From: Candidatus Nealsonbacteria bacterium
GTDB lineage: Bacteria; Patescibacteriota; Minisyncoccia; Minisyncoccales; JAGGXC01
DNA: 36,671 nucleotides
Assembly: GCA_026396195.1 (NCBI GenBank)
Contig: JAPLXH010000005.1
Span: forward strand, 67,710-104,380
Direction: 5' to 3'
Positions 12,170-20,523 of the stretch are shown here, piece by piece (the first letter of the stretch is position 1; the number at the start of each line of letters is the position of its first letter). The notes below the pieces were generated by a model that made no database searches, had not been told where the DNA came from, and was given only the letters and a program-made list of their open reading frames with translations. A program made the translations under genes and the position numbers.

Positions 12170-13117
12170 ATGACATTAATAACATTAAAAGATTGGATAA
12201 AAAATCATAAATTAGTTACTTTGGTAGTTGCGGGAATAATTGTAATTGGTTTTCTGGCTTCTATAATGCTTGTTTCTTTGGGTAGTTCTAGGTCAAAAAG
12301 CAGAATAGCAGTAGAAGAAACCGGATATGCTGATTATTTGGGGACCGCAAAAAATACCCCTTCTTCAATGGAATCTGCTTCCGGATACGAAATAGAGGTT
12401 AAAGAGGGGTTGATGACAATAAAATCTAAAAACGCAGAGGAAGATTTTAACAAAATAGAATCCATGGCAAAAAGTTACCAAGGATATGCAGAAAGAAGCA
12501 ATAAATCAATCACTAATTTATATGTCCAGCTTAATTTGACTTTAAGAGTTCCCTTGGAAAGCTTTACTGATTTAGTTGAAAAATTAAAAAAAGGATTTGA
12601 TGTAGAATCTTACAATATAAATGACTACCGAATTTCGATTGGCAGAGAATTGGATGAGCTTCAAATTTTGAACCAGAGCTTATCTGACTACGAAAAAATA
12701 AGATATGAGATAAATGGAATGAACATAGGAAAGGATAAAATAGATTTATTAATGCAATTAACTGACAAAGAATTATCGTTAAAAGAAAGAGAAAAGACAT
12801 ATCAACGCATGGTTTCTTCTAAAGAAAGGCAGGGAGAATATGCCACCCTCAATATTAATCTTAAGGAGAAAAAATCTCCTACTATTTGGCCAGAAAACGT
12901 TTTAGATCAATTCAAGGACCGATTAAGAAACGCTTTGGAAAATACCTTAGATATATTGAAAGACTTAATCGGTGGTTCAATTGAGATATTTTTCAGAGCT
13001 ATTCAGATTGCAACATATATTATTATCGTAGGAACAGTTGTTGCATTTTTTTACCGCTTGGGTAAAATATTATTCAACTTGATTACTAAAAAAACGAGAA
13101 GAGAGAATGTAGATTAA
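12170..13117 (+). CDS. DUF4349-family membrane protein, 315 aa
   Basis: An N-terminal transmembrane helix (about 16-38) and a C-terminal one (about 278-300) flank an extracytoplasmic domain. That domain has a beta region (IEVKEGLMTIKS.., LTLRVPLESFTDLVEKLKK) and a coiled coil (about 165-225). This layout is typical of DUF4349, a family of unknown function that is common in CPR and Firmicutes. The 85-nt gap upstream has TATAAT at 12121-12126 but no good -35. No SD at the ATG. Confidence 0.85.
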   Translation: MTLITLKDWIKNHKLVTLVVAGIIVIGFLASIMLVSLGSSRSKSRIAVEETGYADYLGTAKNTPSSMESASGYEIEVKEGLMTIKSKNAEEDFNKIESMAKSYQGYAERSNKSITNLYVQLNLTLRVPLESFTDLVEKLKKGFDVESYNINDYRISIGRELDELQILNQSLSDYEKIRYEINGMNIGKDKIDLLMQLTDKELSLKEREKTYQRMVSSKERQGEYATLNINLKEKKSPTIWPENVLDQFKDRLRNALENTLDILKDLIGGSIEIFFRAIQIATYIIIVGTVVAFFYRLGKILFNLITKKTRRENVD

Positions 13118-13139
13118 AAAAGAATAAATTTAAGAGCGA

Positions 13140-13167
13140 AAAAGTCCCTGTTTAAGCGGGGACTTTT
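13140..13167 (+). terminator. Intrinsic terminator
   Basis: AAAAGTCCC (13140-13148) pairs with GGGACTTTT (13159-13167). A T-rich tail follows. Confidence 0.85.
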
Positions 13168-13174
13168 ATTTTAT

Positions 13175-13285
13175 TCATCCAATCTATGAATAAGAAGCTA
13201 ATATTTTAAAAATCGCCAACTTGAGCGCCTGCCTGCCGGGAGGCAGGGTTTTTTGGCTTGACAAGGAGATTAATATTATTAATAT
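13175..13285 (+). promoter_or_regulatory. Repeat, terminator with inserted palindrome, and promoter
   Basis: CATCCAATCTATGAA is a variant of the 3841/4159 repeat. AAATCGCC (from 13210) starts a joint whose stem is replaced by the palindrome CCTGCCT/AGGCAGG followed by T6. TTGACA (13258-13263), a 16-nt spacer and TAATAT (13280-13285) follow. The leader resembles that at 1320-1347. Confidence 0.65.
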
Positions 13286-13328
13286 AGATTTTAGTTCCAT
13301 ACAATTTTAAAAGGAGTGATTGAGAAAA

Positions 13329-13514
13329 ATGATTAAAGATTTGTTTAAATTCAGCTCGGCTGTTTTATTATTATTTGGTGTAAGTTATTTTATATTCTTG
13401 ATAGCTTATACAATAATAAATAAGACGGATATTATTTTTGTTATAATCGGATTTTCGATGATGTTATTAATAATATCGGTGCCAGTTCGCAATATCTTCA
13501 AAAAGCGTGGGTAA
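13329..13514 (+). CDS. Small two-helix membrane protein, 61 aa
   Basis: Two transmembrane helices (about 8-30 and 34-52) and a basic tail RNIFKKRG. No family recognised. ATG 13329 is 12 nt after AAGGAG (13311-13316); an in-frame TTG at 13320 (three residues longer) is only 3 nt away. The TAA stop lies in the loop of the terminator. Confidence 0.65.
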   Translation: MIKDLFKFSSAVLLLFGVSYFIFLIAYTIINKTDIIFVIIGFSMMLLIISVPVRNIFKKRG

Positions 13515-13532
13515 AATACTCGCTTTTTTATT
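13501..13532 (+). terminator. Terminator overlapping the stop codon
   Basis: AAAAGCG (13501-13507) pairs with CGCTTTT (from 13521). The stop codon is in the loop. A further ATCGCC/GGCGGT joint hairpin lies at about 13552-13572. Confidence 0.8.
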
Positions 13533-13576
13533 TTTCAAACTTCCATCAAAAAATCGCCTGAACGGCGGTTTTTTTG

Positions 13577-13726
13577 GTCCTCCTGCTTCCCGATAAATCG
13601 GGATTTCGTCCTGACAAATCGGGACTCAACCCCGACTTGGTCGGGATTTCGTTTCGACTCAACTTGAGAGCTTCGGACGGACGCAGTCCTCCTTCGCTTG
13701 CGAGCTTCGGACGGACGCAGTATAAT
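13577..13726 (+). repeat. Composite repeat block carrying a promoter
   Basis: CCCGATAAATCGGG (13589-13602) and related CGGGA units are followed by two tandem copies of GAGCTTCGGACGGACGCAG. The first copy has TTGAGA (13664-13669) but no -10. The second has TTGCGA (13698-13703), a 17-nt spacer and TATAAT (13721-13726). It is related to 10276-10358 and 29130-29170. Confidence 0.75.
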
Positions 13727-13732
13727 AAAAAT

Positions 13733-13803
13733 GCAGCAGAATAGGACTAATGTTCTGTTTCGCGGCAACCAGAAGCTCTTACTCTCAAAAGACAGAGCTT
13801 TTT
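13733..13803 (+). ncRNA. Candidate short RNA, about 70 nt
   Basis: It begins at the predicted +1 of the repeat-borne promoter and ends in a terminator, AGCTCT pairing with AGAGCT plus T5. An internal CAGAA/TTCTG stem lies at about 13737-13758. An ATG at 13731 lies just before the +1, so it is not translated if the +1 is right. Confidence 0.4.
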
Positions 13804-13806
13804 GGT

Positions 13807-13835
13807 TTGACAAAACGTCTTTTTTAAAATAGTAT
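13807..13835 (+). promoter_or_regulatory. Cassette promoter
   Basis: TTGACA (13807-13812) directly follows the terminator T-tract. A 17-nt spacer and TAGTAT (13830-13835) follow. GGAGG (13843-13847) is one base after the predicted +1. Confidence 0.7.
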
Positions 13836-13854
13836 TTTATTCGGAGGGTTTGAA

Positions 13855-14235
13855 GTGATAGATGAAATAGATATAGATATAAAAATTGCTGGGAAATACC
13901 AAGAAACAATAAAAATACCCAGAATATTTACCTCAGAAGATCGCCCCGGCAACAAGAAGGAGATAGCTCTTTGTTACAAAAAGGGAGAAAATTCCATAAA
14001 AGACGCGGTATCTTCTCGTCTTTTAGAGAAAATCTTAGAAGAAGAAATTTTCTCCGACGTATTCACGGAAACAGTAAGTTTGGCAGGGGAAGAATATCTT
14101 GCTTCAATAATGAGCATATTCGGCAGTAGGAACCAAGAGCAAGCGAAAAATATCTTACAATATGTCGTAGAAAGGTTTGACCAAAGAATGCCGGAGGCTA
14201 TCTCAGCTTTTGATAGAATTTTCAAACGAGGCTAA
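13855..14235 (+). CDS. Hypothetical cassette protein, 126 aa
   Basis: An acidic soluble protein. The beginning looks beta-rich (IDIDIKIAGKYQETIKI), followed by helices. No domain recognised. The GTG start at 13855 is supported by GGAGG 7 nt upstream. The stop codon starts the loop of the terminator. Confidence 0.72.
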   Translation: MIDEIDIDIKIAGKYQETIKIPRIFTSEDRPGNKKEIALCYKKGENSIKDAVSSRLLEKILEEEIFSDVFTETVSLAGEEYLASIMSIFGSRNQEQAKNILQYVVERFDQRMPEAISAFDRIFKRG

Positions 14236-14286
14236 AATTATAAAGCCTCTTTTTTATTTGACAAATAATGAATTATTTACTATAAT
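14228..14286 (+). promoter_or_regulatory. Terminator fused to a consensus promoter
   Basis: GAGGC (14228-14232) pairs with GCCTC (14245-14249). Its T-tract leads into TTGACA (14258-14263), a 17-nt spacer and TATAAT (14281-14286), a full consensus promoter. Confidence 0.85.
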
Positions 14287-14322
14287 TTAAACATTGAAAA
14301 TTTAATATGGAGAGAAAGAAAA

Positions 14323-14754
14323 ATGGATAAAAAAATAAAATTTAACAGAAACGCAGCAATAATAATTACAGTCATATGTTTAGCTCTATTATGGCTAGAG
14401 GGCTGTATAACTATTTTCGGAGCATCAGATAGTCAAAAGGATTATGCCTTAAAACACCCAGATGGTCCATTTCCCTTAACGGTAAAAACCGGAAAAATAG
14501 AGGGGAAGGTTGCAGAAATTGAACTGCATAAAGTATCCCTAGATCCATGGGACGGAGAATCAAAAGGATTTCAGGTCATGACTCTGATTTTCGTCAACAA
14601 CGAAAGCATAGATTCTATTAATGTTTACAGATATGCAGAAAGAGATGTAAATAGTTTTGATTGGTATGGCTATTTCTATCCTTTAAAATTAACCGAAAAG
14701 AGATTAATAGTTTACTATGAAGGGGGCTCCATAGTAAGAACAGAAGTGTCTTGA
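14323..14754 (+). CDS. Membrane-anchored or lipoprotein-like hypothetical protein, 143 aa
   Basis: A basic N-terminus and one hydrophobic helix (about 10-28) ending LEGC, close to but not a perfect lipobox. An extracytoplasmic domain of about 110 residues predicted to be beta-rich follows. No family recognised. GGAGAG 8 nt before the ATG supports the start. Single-gene unit; the TGA stop lies in the terminator. Confidence 0.75.
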   Translation: MDKKIKFNRNAAIIITVICLALLWLEGCITIFGASDSQKDYALKHPDGPFPLTVKTGKIEGKVAEIELHKVSLDPWDGESKGFQVMTLIFVNNESIDSINVYRYAERDVNSFDWYGYFYPLKLTEKRLIVYYEGGSIVRTEVS

Positions 14755-14793
14755 AAAGACACTTTTTTTATTTAATCGCCAAAGGGGTGATTT
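14744..14793 (+). terminator. Terminator plus joint hairpin
   Basis: AAGTGTCTT (14744-14752), loop GAA and AAGACACTT (14756-14764) form a perfect 9-bp stem plus T run. A second hairpin, AATCGCC with GGTGATT, follows at about 14775-14793 and runs into TTGATAGAATAA. Confidence 0.88.
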
Positions 14794-14835
14794 TTTGATA
14801 GAATAAAAGAATATAAAATTATAAAATATAAAAAC

Positions 14836-15402
14836 ATGACAGAAGTAAAAGTTTTAATTGAAGGTTATACAACAGCTGACTCAGCGGCTTCAGGTGGAGA
14901 AGAAAAAACATGCGCGACAACTACATTGGTTAGAAACGGAGACATTGTTATGGTTGTTGATCCCGGAGTATTAGAAAGCCAAAAAGTATTAATTGATAAA
15001 CTTAATAAAGAAGGATTAAATATTAATGATGTTAATATTGTTTGCATTACTCATTCGCATATTGACCACTATAGAAATATAGGAATGTTTCCCGAAGCTA
15101 AAACTTTAGAATATTGGGGTTTATGGGATAAAAATATATGCAAAGAATGGAAAGAACAATTTACTAAGGATATTAAAATTATTAAAACTCCCGGTCATAA
15201 TTACGACAGCATAACTCTTTTAGTTAAGACAGAAAAAGGAATAATTGCTATTTGCGGCGATGTTTTCTGGAAAGAAAATTTACCCGAAGATGATGTTTAT
15301 GCTAGCAATAAAGAAGAACTAAAGAAAAGCAGAGAAAAAATATTAAAAATAGCTGACTGGATAATTCCCGGTCACGCCGGAATGTATAAAGTAAAGAAAT
15401 AA
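14836..15402 (+). CDS. MBL-fold metallohydrolase, 188 aa
   Basis: A metallo-beta-lactamase-fold hydrolase. The zinc motif THSHIDH (about residues 72-78) is followed by PGH (about 116-118), GDVFW with the bridging Asp (about 137-141) and PGHAG (about 180-184). This is the compact MBLAC1-like size. Substrate unknown. No SD. It heads a run with 15418 and possibly 15608. Confidence 0.9.
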   Translation: MTEVKVLIEGYTTADSAASGGEEKTCATTTLVRNGDIVMVVDPGVLESQKVLIDKLNKEGLNINDVNIVCITHSHIDHYRNIGMFPEAKTLEYWGLWDKNICKEWKEQFTKDIKIIKTPGHNYDSITLLVKTEKGIIAICGDVFWKENLPEDDVYASNKEELKKSREKILKIADWIIPGHAGMYKVKK

Positions 15403-15417
15403 GCAAAAAATAAATAT

Positions 15418-15621
15418 ATGATAAGAGATTTTGAAAAAGCGCCAAGCGCAAGGTCTTCCTGCTTCGGTTGTAAAAAAGTAATTGAAAAAGGAGGAATAAG
15501 AGCAGTAGAAGATTATGTTTTTGGAAGGTATCTTGCCAAAAGATATTATTGCTTAAATTGCGCTAAAAAATTAATAAAAGATTTCTTGGAAGAAGCAGGG
15601 AAGTATATTGATTTTAAATAA
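15418..15621 (+). CDS. Small zinc-finger protein, 67 aa
   Basis: CFGC (residues 15-18) and CLNC (46-49) form a CxxC..CxxC zinc ribbon. The SSCFGCKKVIEKGGIR context resembles the PARP-type zinc finger, which binds DNA breaks in eukaryotic PARP and ligase III. Function here is unknown. It starts 15 nt after the MBL gene. About 30 bp of its 5' part recur at 19299-19330, beyond the next gene. Confidence 0.72.
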   Translation: MIRDFEKAPSARSSCFGCKKVIEKGGIRAVEDYVFGRYLAKRYYCLNCAKKLIKDFLEEAGKYIDFK

Positions 15622-18600
15622 ATATATAAAAAAAAATAATTTTTTAATTCTGTTAGTAATTATATTTTTAATAGGATTAAGCAATGTAGCAATTGCGGCT
15701 CCTTCTATAAATTTTGTTCCACCTACCAATCCTGATGGAACGACCATAGCAGTTAATTGGACAGAAATTAATGCTTCATTAGCTGAAACAAGTCTTAATT
15801 CTTTTAAATTTAGCTGGAACTCGCAAGATTATTATGTTTATGATAATTCTTTAATTCTTGTAATGAATTTCGATAATAATTCTGCTATAGGAGAAAATTC
15901 TTCTTTTTTCGCAGATGTTTCTTCTTATAACAATAACGGAACTTGTTCAGGCCAGCAGTGCCCGAGCATTACAACAGGAAAACATGTGAATGGATTATAT
16001 TTCGACGGCGTTAATGATTTCGTGAGCTGTGGGACCAGCGCAAGTTTTAACATTACCAATGCGATTACGATCGAAGCTTGGGTTAAATACGAAAACTTGT
16101 CCGGATACGCCAGAATATTAGGTAAATCGAGAACCACTGCCTATGCTTTGAGAATTATGTCAGGAGGTAATATAGAACTGGCTGCGAATTTTGGCGGCGT
16201 TGCTCAACAACCGGCATGGTCATCCAGCGGTTTCAACCAGGGAGAATGGGCTCATGTTGCAGTTACCTACGATGGCAGCATAATTAAGTACTACATTAAT
16301 GGCGAGGAAGCGGGAAGCGCAACTCCTAATCCTGCCGGTCCTATAGCAATTAATAATAGTCCATTAGTAATCGGCGCTGAAAGTCCCAGCGGAACCTATT
16401 ATTTTAACGGTTCAATAGATGAAGTTCGTATTTATAATCGAGTTCTTTCCGGGACAGAGATTAAATTACTTCATCAAGGCGTTTTAAGTAAACTTTCTAC
16501 TAACCAATGGAATTTCTATGACAAAATAACAAATATTATAGAGGGTACTTATTCCTATTCTGCAAAAGCTATTAATAAAAATGGAGAACAGGGCTCAACC
16601 GAAACAAGAACATTGAATGTTGACTTTGCTCACGATATTACAGGCTCATTAAACGCCGGAGGATTTGCCGGGCAACCTTTTGAATGGGATTATTCGTTGT
16701 ATATACAAAATCCGGGCGGAATAACCGCGATCAGTAACGACCCCACGCATATTTCCTGGAATGGTTTAACCGCAACCATGAATTATTCAACGCCTGGGAA
16801 TTACAATGTGCAACTAACTTTTAGTCCGCCATTCGGCGAACCGATTGTTAGAACAGTTGTTATTAAAATTGTGCAGAAACAGGAATGGCAAGAAATGCCA
16901 AAAGTAATGTGGACAGATACCTTTAATGAAAACGCAAGAGATGGAAATGTAAACGCACAAAAAACAGTGCAAGCAATAAATGATTTAGGAGCAAATACTC
17001 TCGTTTTTCAAAAGCTAGCCAGTCAAACAAGTTATAATAGATTTATAAATTTTTTGAGTCAAACCCAGGGAAGCGGAATAAAAGTATGGGCTATGCTTCC
17101 ACATAACTGCGATGATTATTATGGAACTCAATGTTATCTTTACGGAGGCGATTATGAGGCTTGGGCAGAACATTTTGCTGCGCTTTCTATGCAATATCCG
17201 AATCTGGAAGCTTGGACAGTAGATGATATGCATCCTCTTTCTACACAATTCAATTTGGCCTATGTTAAAAAGATTGTCCAGGCAGGTAAGAGAGTTAATC
17301 CGAATCTTAAGTTAATTCCAACTTTTTACTTTCATAGCGAACTGTCTTTTTTTGACCAGCCGGAATGGAAAAAAATAATAGAAAACACATTTATGTGGTA
17401 TTGGCAATCTTATACGGGTTCACCGAGTTTGCAAGAACTGCAGGGATACCTGAATCAAGCCAATACCAAGATATCGCCATCATTGTTTATTACCGGTATA
17501 TACCCAATGAAAGAAGCAGAGATTCCTTACGAAAAAAATTTTACAATTAGCATGATAAACACGGCAACGCAAAACTCAGATGGAATAGCACTCTACAATC
17601 TTCCTCTTTGGGTTTACGACCTTGACTATTTTCACCAAGCCACGATATTTCAACAGCCCCAAAATGACAATTCATCATTTCAGTACAAACTAAATAGTCC
17701 CAGTTGTTTAGGAACTTATGTGGGTTGGTATCAAGAAATAACCCAGAATATTACTCTTCCTTCAAATATAAATAGCGCAAGCATTTCTTTCGAAGCTAAA
17801 GACGATAAAAGCATCAGTAATACTACCGGCTATCACTTTAAGCAGTTAGTTGTTAATAATCAGGTTCTCTGGGATACTGATATCGCTCAAGACGGCACCA
17901 ACATAGATACCATTACCAGAGACATTAAGCCTTATCTTTCCGGAAATCAAGCAACAATAACTATTAGACTTTACGACAAACAATCAGTGTCATGTTTTGG
18001 CGTCGGTTTATATCTTAGGAATATTCAGCTTACTGTTAACGGTGCTCCGGTTACAGGCAACTGGCAGTTTCAAAGCGATATAGAAAATATTTCTAAATTT
18101 GTTCAAGTCTATAATATAGCAAAAGAAATTTTCAATACTTCATTTTCTAACCAACCGCCAGTTCTAGGCTCCATAGGTAACAAATCAGTGAATGAAGGTT
18201 CACTTCTTCAATTCACGATTACAGCTTCAGATCCTAACGGAGACACTCTGACATATTCAGCTTCCAATCTTCCCATCGGAGCAACCTTCAATCAAGCCAC
18301 TCACGTTTTTTCTTGGACACCCACATACACTCAATCAGGAAGCTATCCTAATGTGTGTTTCCAAGTATCTGATGGCAGCCTGACCGATTCGGAATGTATT
18401 ACTATTACGGTTAATGATTCTTCTCAACCTTGTACTGTTTGTGGTTTGGGAACACCAACTATCAATCCTTCTTCTCTTCAACAAAACCAATCCTTCACTA
18501 TTACCTGTTCAGCTAATGCTCTAGGTTATGACTGTATCAATGCTTATGTAGGCACCACTCAATGTACTTACTCTAACTGGTTAGGTAATAATGTTATTTT

Positions 18601-19261
18601 CAATTGTTTGGGCCAAACAGGTGGTAATTACACTACCAAATGTAAATCTTCTCCTGGCACTCAAAGCAATTGCTGTTCTGATGAAAAAACGTTGAACCTT
18701 ACTGTTCAAACACCAGCGCCTTATTGTGGCGATAGTTCATGCAATGGCAGCGAAACTTGTTCAACCTGTTTTCAGGATTGCGGCAGCTGCGGCGGAGGTG
18801 GAGGCGGCGGAGGTGGCGGTGGCGGCGGCGGCGATTCAGGATATACTTCTTCATCCCAACCCATTTCATCAACTTCAACAGTTCCCGCTAATATGACCAA
18901 CGCCGAAATTAAAGCCAAGATTGCGGAACTCATAGCCTTGATTGCTAAACTCCAAGCCTTATTAGCCCAAATGAAAGGTTCAGGAACAACAAGCATTGCC
19001 ATTACTGAAATACCCTTGAACTTCAGATTTGAAAAACCTCTTTATCAAGGTTTAACCAACCAAGACGTAAAATACCTTCAAATTTTTCTTAAATCTCAAG
19101 GCGTAAATATTTCCACAACTGGTTACTTCGGTCCTGTTACCCGTCAAGCTGTAATTAATTTTCAAATTAAAAATCAAATCATCACTTCTCAAGTTTCGCC
19201 CGGAGCAGGACTGGTTGGTCCCAAGACCAGAGTTAAGATTAATGAGGCGATTAGAAGATAA
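15608..19261 (+). CDS. Large secreted surface protein with LamG, barrel, Ig-like and PG-binding domains, 1217 aa
   Basis: A Sec signal peptide (about 1-30, cleavage near AIA-A). In order: a LamG/concanavalin-like domain (about 83-288), a PKD/Ig-like region (about 340-420) and a TIM-barrel-like, glycoside-hydrolase-like domain (about 428-680, with TVDDMHPL as a possible acidic site). A jelly-roll carbohydrate-binding-like domain (about 700-820) and a putative Ig/cadherin-like domain (about 849-940) follow. A Cys-rich segment leads to 14 consecutive Gly (18791-18832), an AEIKAKIAELIALIAKLQ helix and a C-terminal peptidoglycan-binding domain (about 1136-1217). Probably a cell-wall-attached glycan-active or adhesion protein. 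The TTG start overlaps the previous gene by 14 nt, with AGGG upstream. Confidence 0.88.
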   Translation: MILNKYIKKNNFLILLVIIFLIGLSNVAIAAPSINFVPPTNPDGTTIAVNWTEINASLAETSLNSFKFSWNSQDYYVYDNSLILVMNFDNNSAIGENSSFFADVSSYNNNGTCSGQQCPSITTGKHVNGLYFDGVNDFVSCGTSASFNITNAITIEAWVKYENLSGYARILGKSRTTAYALRIMSGGNIELAANFGGVAQQPAWSSSGFNQGEWAHVAVTYDGSIIKYYINGEEAGSATPNPAGPIAINNSPLVIGAESPSGTYYFNGSIDEVRIYNRVLSGTEIKLLHQGVLSKLSTNQWNFYDKITNIIEGTYSYSAKAINKNGEQGSTETRTLNVDFAHDITGSLNAGGFAGQPFEWDYSLYIQNPGGITAISNDPTHISWNGLTATMNYSTPGNYNVQLTFSPPFGEPIVRTVVIKIVQKQEWQEMPKVMWTDTFNENARDGNVNAQKTVQAINDLGANTLVFQKLASQTSYNRFINFLSQTQGSGIKVWAMLPHNCDDYYGTQCYLYGGDYEAWAEHFAALSMQYPNLEAWTVDDMHPLSTQFNLAYVKKIVQAGKRVNPNLKLIPTFYFHSELSFFDQPEWKKIIENTFMWYWQSYTGSPSLQELQGYLNQANTKISPSLFITGIYPMKEAEIPYEKNFTISMINTATQNSDGIALYNLPLWVYDLDYFHQATIFQQPQNDNSSFQYKLNSPSCLGTYVGWYQEITQNITLPSNINSASISFEAKDDKSISNTTGYHFKQLVVNNQVLWDTDIAQDGTNIDTITRDIKPYLSGNQATITIRLYDKQSVSCFGVGLYLRNIQLTVNGAPVTGNWQFQSDIENISKFVQVYNIAKEIFNTSFSNQPPVLGSIGNKSVNEGSLLQFTITASDPNGDTLTYSASNLPIGATFNQATHVFSWTPTYTQSGSYPNVCFQVSDGSLTDSECITITVNDSSQPCTVCGLGTPTINPSSLQQNQSFTITCSANALGYDCINAYVGTTQCTYSNWLGNNVIFNCLGQTGGNYTTKCKSSPGTQSNCCSDEKTLNLTVQTPAPYCGDSSCNGSETCSTCFQDCGSCGGGGGGGGGGGGGGDSGYTSSSQPISSTSTVPANMTNAEIKAKIAELIALIAKLQALLAQMKGSGTTSIAITEIPLNFRFEKPLYQGLTNQDVKYLQIFLKSQGVNISTTGYFGPVTRQAVINFQIKNQIITSQVSPGAGLVGPKTRVKINEAIRR

Positions 19262-19596
19262 AAAACTTTAATTGTATAATATAAATCACCAACCTCAAGG
19301 TCTTCTTGATTCGGTTGTAAAAAAGAAATGAGCAGTATTATTTTCTGCTCAAGTTATAGTATTATTGAGTACATATTTAAATGTGCAAAGGGGAGGAAAG
19401 GGGGGTAAAGGAATTTTTTCCTTGATTAAAAAAATAGGAAAAATTTTCTTTACCTCCTTATATTATTTTATAATAATTTATTGGCTTGTCAACACTTTTC
19501 TCTTTGCGAGCTTTTTTAGTAAAAAATTATCTTTATACATAAATAATCGATTTTATGTTATGATAAATTAATTATTATTAATAATTAATAAAAACT
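19262..19596 (+). other. Non-coding gap with duplicated gene fragment and hairpins
   Basis: No convincing gene. It holds a copy of the 15418-gene 5' segment (19299-19330), a GAGCAG/CTGCTC hairpin (near 19329-19350) and a long imperfect hairpin (about 19402-19457). On the minus strand a cassette-type promoter (19464-19492) points into that hairpin. A 68-codon plus-strand ORF at 19365 with a TTG start reads through the hairpin and is not believed. Confidence 0.6.
19464..19492 (-). promoter_or_regulatory. Orphan minus-strand cassette promoter
   Basis: On the minus strand: TTGACA (19487-19492), a 16-nt spacer, TAAAAT, then GGAGG 7 nt on. This is the same geometry as the plus-strand cassettes, but no start codon or ORF follows. 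Likely a relic. Confidence 0.55.
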
Positions 19597-20523
19597 ATGA
19601 AAAAAATCTTCATCGTATTAGTGGTCATAGCCATCATTGGCATTGCTTTATATTTTTTAGTATACCTTCCGCGTAAAAATGCAGCTTTGAATCAAAATCA
19701 GGTTGTGCCAACCGGCACAGTTGAGAAACAAGAGGCAAAGCCGGTTCAGGAAACATCAACGCAAGAACAGGAAAATAAAACCGAAACGATCACTGGAAAA
19801 TCAGTTCAAGGGCTTGATATTAAAGCTTATCATTACGGAAGCGGAGAAAAGGAAATTCTTTTTGTCGGAGGCATACACGGCGGATACTCATGGAACACGG
19901 TACTTCTTACTTACCAAATAATGGATTATTTGAAAGCAAATCCGACTTTAATACCCGGCAATATTAAGGTAACGGTTATTCCTGTGCTCAATCCTGATGG
20001 TTTGAAAAAGGTTGTTGGTGCTGCAGGCCGTTTTAGCCAGTCCGATGTTTCAGTTTCGCAAGAGGTAAAGGTATCAGGCCGTTTTAATGCTAACAAAGTG
20101 GATATAAATAGAAACTTTGACTGCGAATGGAAGGCAATTGGCGTTTGGCAGAGCACTAATGTGAGTGGAGGAAGTAAGCCGTTTTCAGAACCCGAAAGCG
20201 CGGCTATTAGGGATTATGTTCAAAAACATAAACCAATAGCGGTTATTTCATGGGATAGCGCTGCAGGGGGAGTGTTTTCATCAAACTGTAATAACGATGA
20301 AATTCTGCCTGAAACGCAAGCGATTGCTAATATTTACGCAGAAGCTTCCGGTTATCCGGCCTACGAAGATTTTACTTTCTATGAATTGTCCGGAGATATG
20401 ATAAACTGGTTTGCCAAAAATAAAATTCCGGCAATAAGCGTGCTTCTGTCTACGCACGAAGGCATTGAATGGTCCAAAAATTTGGCCGGTATAAAAGCGA
20501 CCTTAGAGCATTACGCTAAATAA
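19597..20523 (+). CDS. M14-like carboxypeptidase homologue with lost zinc ligands, 308 aa
   Basis: An N-terminal membrane anchor (about 4-24) and a Gln/Glu-rich linker (about 28-65) precede an M14/AstE-AspA-like peptidase domain. FVGGIHGGYSWN (H94), NPDG (132-135), a VDINRNFDC Asn-Arg motif (169-176) and THEGIEW near the end align with the next gene. Two positions differ: S98 replaces the Glu of HGGYE, and D220 replaces the His of WHS. It is therefore predicted to bind zinc poorly or not at all. It may be a pseudoenzyme that binds cell-wall peptide. Its TAA overlaps the next ATG by one base. Confidence 0.85.
   Translation: MKKIFIVLVVIAIIGIALYFLVYLPRKNAALNQNQVVPTGTVEKQEAKPVQETSTQEQENKTETITGKSVQGLDIKAYHYGSGEKEILFVGGIHGGYSWNTVLLTYQIMDYLKANPTLIPGNIKVTVIPVLNPDGLKKVVGAAGRFSQSDVSVSQEVKVSGRFNANKVDINRNFDCEWKAIGVWQSTNVSGGSKPFSEPESAAIRDYVQKHKPIAVISWDSAAGGVFSSNCNNDEILPETQAIANIYAEASGYPAYEDFTFYELSGDMINWFAKNKIPAISVLLSTHEGIEWSKNLAGIKATLEHYAK

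Noticed and set aside
13535-13909. 124-codon minus-strand ORF
   Set aside because: It is translated repeat sequence (GGACGGAC and CGGGA units) without promoter or SD.
18772-19002. Minus-strand ORF with a poly-Pro run
   Set aside because: It is the antisense of the Gly tract of the surface protein.
19365-19571. 68-codon ORF with TTG start
   Set aside because: No SD at proper spacing and it passes through a long hairpin; composition looks like chance A/T-rich sequence.
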